The notes beneath the pieces were generated by a model that was given only the letters and a program-made list of their open reading frames with translations, searched no databases and had not been told where the DNA came from. Positions 56,601 to 64,000 of a DNA stretch of 64,000 nt are shown one piece after another. The DNA comes from Zea mays (lineage: Eukaryota; Streptophyta; Magnoliopsida; Poales; Poaceae): assembly GCF_902167145.1 (NCBI RefSeq), contig NC_050101.1:116465789-116529788 (forward strand). Reading direction: 5' to 3'. Made by a program: the position numbers and the translations under genes. The first letter of the stretch is position 1. Each line of letters begins with the position of its first letter.

Positions 56601-58359
56601 TTCTGGAAGGACCAAATGAAAAAAGGGTGTGCTGTCCTTGAACAGGGGACCTGCCTGAAATTGGCTTAGAACAAGCAATCAAGTATCTATCAACTACACT
56701 GCCATTATTGTGTGATTTTGCAAATTTGCTCTTGCGAAACATGTCAAGTTCATCATTTCTTCTGCATGGAGTTGGTGTTGCCCACCCCTTTGTGCTAGTT
56801 CCTTGGTAATATGTAATATATGATATATCAAGACTCAAGAGTGTTTCTGAAAAATATGCAGCGACTTCAGTTAACCTATAATATAGGTTTGCACGAGGGA
56901 GTCAAGGCGAACAAGGGAATTAAACCTCCTATTCCATCTTTCCAAACCCCACCGTCTCTATTCCTCTTCTATAGTTCTATTTATAATCTTGAACAAGAAA
57001 CTAGGACAAAACTCCTGCACTTCATGTGCATGTCATATATAATAAAGAACTAAAAACATCTTGAACAAGAAACTTTTAAAAGAGATAGATTTAAGTGCAT
57101 GATTTTTGCTTAGCTTCTGCCCTGTGGTACATATGTTGCATGCTCTGTTTTTCTTAAAATATTTAGGTAAATCAGGAAATGAAAAAAAAACTTTTTCATG
57201 AAATGGCATGCAGCTCTCCAGCATCGTTCGAGAAAAAAAATGAAAATGAAAAAAAAGGGGGTTGCTATCAGAACTCAGAAGTATAATAGAAACATAGCTT
57301 GTAGTATTTATACATACACTTGTGAAAAATTATCCACGTTTGAAAATAGTATAATCAAAGTTGATTCTTATTTGTTGGTGGGAGTATATAACTCTGTTGG
57401 AGTGGAATGCAGTAATAGATGACACACTTGTGTAACAAGCAGCATAATGACCTGAGCATTAGTGAATACATCAATGCCCTGAGCATTAGCAGATACTGTA
57501 TTATTACCAAAAAAAAGTGTGTCAGTTTGCACTGGAGTCCGCACTGTGGAGCAAAATCTGGTGCCTTTACTCGGAAGTATGAATTTCAGGGAAACATGTC
57601 TGTGGTTTGTCCTTTTCCTTCACTTGTTGCATTCTTTGTCTGTATGTTGACGTCTAAGACTACCGCTTGTTAGTACCTTGCCTTATGCTTGGTAAATATA
57701 CTTTTTAATAATCTAGTGTGAGCCCTGGATACGTTAGTAGGTGCTTACTAAAGTTTTATTTGCATCCTGATCAGTGCGTTCAAAAACATTCAATTCGTCC
57801 CTCTTTCTTGATGAGAGGGGCAAGCCTAATATTTATGTGTGGAAAGAATAGCCAAATACTGCCAGTAGCTCTTCAGTCCTGTCTGAAAGGCAAACCGGCA
57901 AAGAAAAGAAAAAAAAATCAGAATTCGTGATTCTGTAGTTTTGGGGCATGGGCTTGGCATGTATTTCTTCAAGGATCAACGCTCATAATATCCATTTGTT
58001 TTTCCCCCCAATAGGGAGTAAGAAGAGAAGTGGGCAACCACGCCAAGGTCTTGAACAGGTTTTGGATCCTCAAAGAGAAGGCACCTCTGGAGTATTCTGA
58101 AGTGGACATGGCAGCTCCTGAGTTTGTTTCGGTCTCCGAGGAAGCGAGCTCCAATGCGAGCCCCTCCTTGAAGCGCGGTTGTAGCACCGAATCACCAAGG
58201 GTGAATGGGCTCCGTGGGTCTGAGCTGACTGAGCTGAAGCAGGCTTACGTAGAGGAGGATTACCGGTTGAGTGAATCTGTTGGCCACACGGAGCTTCAGG
58301 TCACAGTCGGCGCCCTGTTGGGTTTTGCTGTAAGCTTAGCAGTGTATGCAACACTGTAA
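53683..58359 (+). CDS. Divergent PAP2 / DUF212 membrane protein (five exons)
   Basis: Member of the plant family annotated as acid phosphatase/vanadium-dependent haloperoxidase-related (DUF212); biochemical role unclear. Exons 53,683-53,889, 53,987-54,127, 54,582-54,619, 54,721-54,787 and 58,015-58,359 join in frame to 265 residues, all with GT...AG introns. Residues 1-55 are Ser/Arg/Pro-rich with few acids, like a chloroplast transit peptide. VLIAATVASAIGQLSKPF (70-87) starts the domain; GGMPSTHSA (108-116) holds the PSTHS motif that corresponds to a PAP2 signature; GFADSIFGMSVVFAAIVMY (130-148) is a membrane segment; GVRREVGNHAKVLN (152-165) is a family hallmark; and QVTVGALLGFAVSLAVYATL (246-265) is a C-terminal membrane segment. 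A 65-residue hydrophilic loop (about 166-230) seems family-variable. The start at 53,683 is in a good context (ACGGCCATGGCC); the frame is open upstream to an ATG at 53,494, so a longer N-terminus is possible. Confidence 0.9.
55630..55905 (+). repeat. Intron-4 copy of a duplicated segment
   Basis: Text such as TCCTATGTTATTGTATCTCA and ATGGTAGATCCAGATGA followed by GGATATATAGAC recurs at 59,545-59,628 plus 61,159-61,290, with moderate divergence. Here the two halves are adjacent; downstream they are separated by an insertion. Confidence 0.75.
56231..56368. mobile_element. Tourist-like MITE in intron 4
   Basis: 138 bp with inverted ends GGTCTAGTTTGGGTAC and (reverse complement of the right end) GGCCTAGTTTGGATAC, flanked by TTA at 56,228-56,230 and 56,369-56,371. 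TTA duplications and GGCC-type ends fit PIF/Harbinger-derived Tourist elements. No coding capacity. Confidence 0.85.
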
Positions 58360-58361
58360 GA

Positions 58362-58668
58362 GCAACTCCAATAGTTATGTAAATTTTAGCTCTCTAAATC
58401 ACAGATTTAAGAAGTTGTTAAATGGCTTTTGGAGTAAAAAAATGTGAGTTCTCCAATAGTTCTCTAAATATAGGTTGTAATTTTGTTTTGTATCTATCCA
58501 CATAAAAAATAAGTCACAAAAACTATATAATGCAGTCAACATTTTTGTTTAGGGAGTTGTTAAATGGTTGCCAAATGTAGAGAGAAAATGAGGTTAGATG
58601 ACAGGTTGTTAAATTTAGAAAGTTCATTTAGAGAACTGTTGGAGAACTGTTGGAGAATAGTTTTCATA
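58362..58668. repeat. MITE-like inverted repeat right after the PAP2-gene stop
   Basis: Starts GAGCAACTCCAATAGTT two bases after the stop codon, and its right part carries GTTGGAGAACTGTTGGAGAAT, an imperfect inverted match. CTCTAAAT/ATTTAGAG and GTTGTTAAATGG motifs recur inside. The 3' UTR of the gene must run through it. Class (hAT- or Mutator-type MITE) not settled. Confidence 0.55.
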
Positions 58669-58845
58669 TCACGTCCCTTAATTGGTTACACATTTACACC
58701 TTTTTTTTTACACAGAAACAATACATGCGGTTTATTGTTCCCACCGTTTAAATCAGAAATGCCTATGCTAGCTCGTTTCACATTCTGTAACCAAATATAC
58801 TGAGTTCTTAATCTTTTTTTTGTTTTAGATAGAAGTGAGTGAATG

Positions 58846-59075
58846 CTACTCTCCCCATAAAATAAGTGCCATTATGATATTTGTACCGGTTTGTTTATTT
58901 AAATTTATTATAGAAAAAAAATATAAGGAATAATAATATTTGTGTGTAAATTTATTATGGAAATAAATTTAACGATGTATCTTGTAATGTAAATATATTT
59001 CTAAATATATGATGGAAGTCAAATGTGTTTGACTTTTGAAGAAGTGACTTATGATACTAATTATGTAATGTGTTA
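58846..59075. repeat. Worn Stowaway-like MITE
   Basis: Begins CTACTCTCCCCATAAAATAAGTGCCATT, a degenerate form of the plant CTCCCTCCGTCCC end, and contains TTTGACTTTTGAAGAAGTGACTTAT near its right side. The right terminal repeat is not clear. Confidence 0.4.
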
Positions 59076-59544
59076 AATACAGTTGGTGTTTTTTTTAGTT
59101 ATTTGAGTATATGCCATGAGATGTGACCTTTTGCCGCTTCTTTTGTGACATCGAACATTGCAGTATGGAGCAGCTAGTCCTGCTCATTTCACGCGTTTCC
59201 TGCCAAAGAAACTGTAAACAAAATCCGGGTGGTGGCTGGCACTGCCTCAAGCAATTTTTAACTACTACTAGATTGCGATGTGATGGCAGGCAGGAAGAAC
59301 CGTAACGCTTCCGGCGTTTGCCTTTCCTCTTTCCGTGGAATAAATAGTTCATTGGTCCCCGTAAACTAAAGGGTCTCCATGAAAGACTCCCGAGGACGAA
59401 AGATGGACTGCTTATTTCAGTTTTAAGCATAGTTTAGCAACTCCATTACCTAAGGAATTTCTATTTTCCAAGGGTTCATTTTCCTTAGGAAAATAGGATC
59501 AAAACTCAACGGTTGATGGTCTTGTTTTTTTTTGTCGCTCAATA

Positions 59545-61290
59545 GCTCATCCTAGACTATTCAAGACTGACAAAGGTAGAAGCAAATAAGCACCAAAAGT
59601 TCCTATGTTATTGTATCTCATTCGTAAATTTTCAACGATCAAAACCCATCGAAAATAAGTGTATCCCACGTAAATAACTTTTTTTTGGTGGACACAGGTT
59701 TATTTTCGACGGTTGGCATTCGTCAAAAGTTCGTTGCCTAAAATAACGCTTATTTTTGGTGGCCTGTCGAAAATAAGTTATTTTCGATGGCTGCCGAAAG
59801 ACAACCGCTGAAAATAAACTTGTAGCAATTGTTGGAGAAAAAAATTGGACTTAATAGCCATGATGTTGATCACAAAAGTAAGTAAGATCACTTTGGTATG
59901 TTTGTGTAATGACTTTTCTAAAGCTTTTAGGAGCCTGAGAAACTCCTTAACCTCTAACATCAGCTATTTAGGCTAAATTCTGGCTACAATCTTTAAGCAT
60001 CTCGTCTATTCTATCGATGCCCATGCTATCATTTTCTTCCTATTCTGTTAGAACCGTGGTATATTTCTCGTTGTAACCCACGTTTCATAATATACCATAA
60101 AACTATTTCAAAATAGGTGATCTTTTTAAATAACTTTGCATTTTGACAATTGTTGCATAAACATTATATCTTATTGATAGTCGATAAAGAGATGTCATGC
60201 TTGATAAAATTGTTAGCATTAGCAATCTATTTAGCTGAGTGAGCCTGCCTTTTATTCCAATCATCATACATTTACCGGTGATCCTCACCTATAACAAGGT
60301 ATACAATGATGAGCGTTTTATGTTGCATATAGGTATTTTTATATCTTAAACTTACCTAAGAGTAGATATAACTCAGATTTGTGACGAGACTATAAGGTTC
60401 GAACAAAATTTTGGTAGCATGACCTCGTTTTTATCACCTACACGACCGAATATAATGCAATATCAGTCACTCGGAGGCTTTCAAAAAAGGGACAATTCTA
60501 CACAGACAAACATCACTTGCGTGACACACGTGGTAAGTGCCTAAAACGAGTGACACATATATTTCATTGGTCTACCGACATGATAGTAAAATAGTTAAGT
60601 AAATATGCACGGGTTCGAGTCATACCTGTTTATCATTGTTGAAGGTTTTACATGGTCTTAACGTGGGCCGGGTAAGGCCTGAGGACCTTTCTTTTCTACC
60701 GTGGGTGTGGCATGATGGTGGTCAAGCGCGTGAGCTGGGGTGGGGTGCGTCAACGACGAGCACGCGTAAGTGCAAGGGGGTCGGCATGTTGGGGCGAGTG
60801 GTGGTGGTGGGGGCGGGGGAGTCGGTGACGACCATTCGTGGGGTGGCGTGGAGGGCGGCTAAGGCAGCAATGGCGAGCGGCGTGTGCAGGGTGGCAATGG
60901 TGTGCGGTGTCGAGCATGGGCGCAAGTTATATACTGGTAATTTTTGGCGGATGTCGGTGGCCGTCGAAAATAAGGGTCTTATTTGTTTGTGGGCCAACCG
61001 TAGCTATCGAAAGTAGTAAGCTTATTTTCGGCGGCTATGACCCAGTTGCTGAAAGTAAGTCTCTTATTTTCAGCGGCCACTTATAACCGCCGAAAACTAA
61101 CTTATTTTGACGACTAATAAAGAGACCGTTGAAAACTAACTTATTTTCGATTTCCTGTTTCGTAAACCGTTTGATGGTAGATCCAAATGAACTATAGCGG
61201 ATATATAGACATGAAATCACATATGAGAAGAAAATTAGGAAAAATGGGCATGTGTAGCGTGATTAGTTGATGATCATGAAGGCACGAACA
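59545..61290 (+). repeat. Downstream copy of the duplicated segment, interrupted
   Basis: Left half 59,545-59,628 and right half 61,159-61,290 match the intron-4 segment at 55,630-55,905. The insertion at 59,629-61,158 separates them. No gene is recognisable in this copy. Confidence 0.7.
59629..61158. mobile_element. 1.5-kb insertion with subterminal inverted repeats
   Basis: Flanked by TTCGTAAA at 59,621-59,628 and 61,159-61,166, an 8-bp direct repeat as hAT-type elements make. Both ends are rich in copies of CGAAAATAAG and its complement CTTATTTTCG (59,650-59,820 and 60,965-61,150), partly as hairpins such as CGAAAATAAGTTATTTTCG. The centre has an AT-rich part and a GC-rich patch (60,690-60,935). 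No transposase frame is seen. The outermost bases do not form a clean terminal inverted repeat, so the class is uncertain; CACTA-like subterminal repeats are the other possibility. Confidence 0.55.
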
Positions 61291-61346
61291 TGTCCAATCC
61301 TATGTTTTAGAAGACTAACAGGTGGTAATAAGAGTTTGGAAGAGAA

Positions 61347-61660
61347 CACTAGTACACAGAAGCTCTATAGTGGCGGTTCTAAACATATTTACACTGGCGT
61401 TTTTCAGTACCGCCAGTGCTAGGGGTCAGTGGAAATCAGCATTTCCACTGGCGGTTATTTTGGAACCGCCAGTGAAAAGTTCATTTTCACTGGCGGTTTT
61501 CTTAACGAACCGCCAGTGAAAAGTGCATTTCCACTGGCGGCTGAATAAAGAAAACCGCCAGTGGAAATGCATTTTCACTGGCGGTTTTCTTAACGAACCG
61601 CCAGTGGAAATGCACTTTTCACTGGCGGTTTTCTTTATAAAACCGCCAGTGGAAGTTTTC
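61347..61660. repeat. CACTA terminal and subterminal repeats
   Basis: After the CACTA end, CACTGGCGGTT and its complement AACCGCCAGTG alternate about nine times (61,369-61,655), forming hairpins such as CACTGGCGGTTTTC ... GAACCGCCAGTG. Such arrays are the usual binding sites of the element-encoded TnpA-type protein. Confidence 0.88.
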
Positions 61661-61694
61661 CCGCCTTTTTTCAAAATTTCAAACAATACTGAAT

Positions 61695-61752
61695 TATATA
61701 TATATTTATTTACACACACACAAACATATATATATATATATATATATATATC
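61695..61752. repeat. AT/CA microsatellite
   Basis: TATATATATA, then ACACACACACA, then a longer run of TA repeats, just inside the CACTA subterminal array. Confidence 0.9.
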
Positions 61753-61874
61753 TATATTGATATTGAAAGCAACATGAAATTAAATTCTATCATACATTTA
61801 TATACATCAAAGTATTCTGTTTACAACCATATATGCTTCATGCATTCTATACATCATAAGTTTTCACCTAAGCT

Positions 61875-64000
61875 CTAATAACTATCTCGGCTAAGAGATA
61901 ATCTACTAATTTCTGTTAGTATTCTGAACTCTGGCAAAGCTAATGTCCCGGAAGCATCGTGATATTTTCCTTCTGCGGGAATGACCTCTTTCAATATGAA
62001 TGTGCAGAGGTCCTCGACTATGCCATACAATGCAGCTTCGGTCAAGTTCTCCGGGTTTCCTCGTTGAAATTGCTGTAAAGGAATTTTATAAACATTATCT
62101 ATTTATACTCAATAATAACACATTTGCATCTTTAATGACATAAATACATACTTAACTATTACTAATAATACCTTGTCAGGGTTCGTGATGTATCGTCCGT
62201 TCACTCTCATGAACTCGCACGCATAGAATCCACATAGGACCGATCCTTGTGGTTGCTTGTGGCACTACATAACGGGAGATTGGTTATTTAGTTGCAACAT
62301 TGTGTATGATATGTATTCATAAAATCACATACTTACCGGCCAGTGATGATGGATGTCTAGTGGCACGAGTTTTTTCGACAGGTCGTACTTTCCACCTTTC
62401 ATCTTATAGAATCTATAAGCACTGTGATCTCAAATAGAATCACCATGTTATTCTCAAATTTTAATCGATAAAAGTATGCATGCATAGAAAAGGCTTACAG
62501 CTCTAAGATGCTGAGGAATGTTGCATATGTCGAAGGGTCGAAGTTCAAGGAGTCGAGCACCAGCACCTTTCCAACCTTAGGATAAATGAGGAAGCATATC
62601 CAGTGGTCCCTGTACGAATCAAATTTGTGATGCATGTGTATTGAAATTATTAATTTTATTTATGCAAAATCACACTTACTTAAAGTTGTACGGGGCCATT
62701 ATGGCTTCCCTGTCTTGAAATTGAAGCATTGCATGTCCTATGTATGTGGCGTATCGAGCTTCAAAATCCTTCTTCATTTCCTTTATACGCTTCTCAACTT
62801 CTTCGTCCGTCTTTCCCCTTATTTCATCGTTGTCTTTCCCGATTCTAAAAGTGTGGCTTTCCTCGGATATAAGTATTGGGTTGAGATACCCAACCCTTTT
62901 ACTGGCACTAGCATTGGGCTTGGTACCGTAAAGAATCTCCTGCTGATCATGTTGCATTCTGCAAGTCACACGTGCATGTCAGATATTGAAATTTTATACA
63001 GCTCACTAATAATAACACACATATGTGGAAGTATGAGCGACACTTACAATGCAAACATCGTTACAAGTTGCACGTCGAGTCTCTGAAGGTTCATCATTAA
63101 CCACATGTCCTCGAATGTAACAACGGCCTTTTGGTTCGAACCAATAAAAGCATGGTCTGGTATATGCACACTGATTGTGTCGATGCCAACCGATGATGCC
63201 CGCATGTACCAGTCATGCAACCTTTTAACACCAGCCGGGACCTTTCTTAGTTTGTCAAGAGGTAGCAGAGGTCTTCCCGGCACATATTTTTTAGGCACGT
63301 TTTTGTAATCTGCCTTAGTTGGCTTCTTTATCTTTGCGGCCGTTGCCTCAGCCTTTTTTGCAGACTCCTCGTGCTCGGCCAAATCAACAGTTTGTGACGT
63401 GAGGCTCCGTCCAATCCCTTTCAAAAACCTAACTGTGCCAGCAGTAGTAGCTTTACTCTTCTTTTTCTGATACGGGGACACCAATTTTGGTATAGGAAGT
63501 TTAGATTTCTTTGATGGCCGTGGATCGTTTGATGGCTGTGGAGAAGGTGGATCCCTTGATGGTGGCGTAGACAGTGGGTCACCAAGAGGATGGGGAGGAG
63601 AAGGTGGTGGAGCCCTGAATGGTGATGCTTGTGGCGGAGACGGTGGGTCAGAAAAAGGATGAGGAGCAGCATGTGAAGTTTGAAGAGGTGAGGATGGATG
63701 TACAATAGGAACAGCAATTTGAGAAGGCGGAGACGGTTGGGCCTGCGACGCCTGCGACGAATTCGACAAATCAAGCAATTCGACATCCCTTCGAGGCCAA
63801 AGGATAAAATTCTTAATAGCTTGTCCAAGTTTCTCGATATCTTCGGGCCCAGGGATGTCTAGCATGTCGTCCTCGTATCCTTGGACGACCGTCGTCACTT
63901 CTACTTTGCAATAATCATCTGGAATATCGTTTCCATGGTACTTGCGTCCTGGGATCGCAAGGCCTGTGGCTACCATCTTTGTACGTTTATTGTTAATACC
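61875..64000 (-). CDS. CACTA-borne Ulp1-like (C48) cysteine protease gene, 5' part outside
   Basis: SUMO-protease-type domain carried by a transposon; its substrate is unknown. Minus-strand exons by splice signals and frame: >64,000-63,048, 62,958-62,680, 62,609-62,499, 62,421-62,337, 62,264-62,172 and 62,072-61,875, all with GT...AG introns and joining without a stop until TAG at 61,877-61,875. The frame is open to the window edge, so the start is missing. The first exon has a Pro/Ser-rich linker (about 63,520-63,760) and a Lys-rich stretch, then [18 protein letters not shown] and an IPDHAF block typical of these plant proteins. The protease triad is readable across exons: His in [11 protein letters not shown], Asp in LVLDSLNFD, and Gln/Cys in [12 protein letters not shown]. 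The end ([12 protein letters not shown]) looks slightly altered from the usual ISRLLAE-type end, perhaps by a small frame change. Confidence 0.82.

Larger units (their letters stand above)
61347..64000 (-). mobile_element. CACTA (En/Spm-type) transposon, one end
   Basis: The terminal sequence CACTAGTACACAGAAGC starts at 61,347, followed by subterminal inverted repeats and then a minus-strand gene encoding a Ulp1-type protease, a known passenger of plant CACTA elements. The element runs off the right edge; its other end and any transposase (TNP2-type) are not in the window. The 3-bp duplication would be GAA (61,344-61,346). Confidence 0.8.

Noticed and set aside
60636..61016. 126-codon frame in the GC-rich patch as a gene
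   Set aside because: Gly/Val-rich with no domain, and it runs into the subterminal repeats of an insertion.

Overview
The window is plant nuclear DNA that looks like maize (Zea mays): almost all of it is LTR retrotransposons nested inside one another, with families I recognise as Opie/Ji-like Sireviruses (Copia) and Huck (Gypsy). Only one ordinary cellular gene is present, at 53.7-58.4 kb, followed by small DNA transposons and the end of a CACTA (En/Spm-type) element. No rRNA, tRNA, CRISPR or bacterial feature was seen. Family names are from memory of LTR ends and internal features, not from a database search.

Left part, a five-level nest (1-37,259). Reading from youngest to oldest: Sirevirus C (minus strand, 1-6871, carries gag but no pol) lies in the pol gene of a Huck element (plus, 6872-16074). 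Huck lies in the 5' LTR of a pol-less Gypsy-like element with 4.36-kb LTRs ('TL', plus, 16075-25117). TL lies in the gag gene of Sirevirus A (plus, 25118-32321). A lies in the pol gene of Sirevirus B (minus, 32322-37259). Each junction falls exactly at an LTR end (TG...CA), with a 5-bp candidate target duplication next to it whose partner lies left of the window. The two TL LTRs differ at only 2 of 1231 comparable positions, so TL and everything inside it are very young.

Middle part (37,260-52,705). A solo Gypsy LTR (E, target duplication ATGCC) is split by a complete 11.8-kb Sirevirus (D, 37,534-49,335, target duplication CCATA on both sides). D has a gag with a frameshift, an intact 1062-codon pol and an env-like third gene broken by three TAG codons. 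Around them lie old fragments: a Sirevirus-type LTR and a Copia gag remnant.

Right part (52,706-64,000). A five-exon gene on the plus strand (53,683-58,359) encodes a 265-residue divergent PAP2/DUF212 membrane protein. Its large fourth intron holds a 138-bp Tourist-like MITE, and another MITE-like repeat starts directly after its stop codon. A segment of that intron recurs downstream, where it is interrupted by a 1.5-kb insertion flanked by an 8-bp repeat. The window ends in a CACTA transposon (from 61,347) whose minus-strand gene, spliced over at least six exons, encodes a Ulp1-like (C48) cysteine protease.

The retroelements form a community rather than a pathway: autonomous-looking members (A and D, with open pol frames) coexist with elements lacking pol (C and TL) that must use enzymes in trans. 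I found no clearly new biochemical system. The best candidates for something undescribed are the recently mobile pol-less element TL, with two zinc-knuckle ORFs and a protease motif that has lost its catalytic turn, and the gag-only Sirevirus C, with three zinc knuckles.
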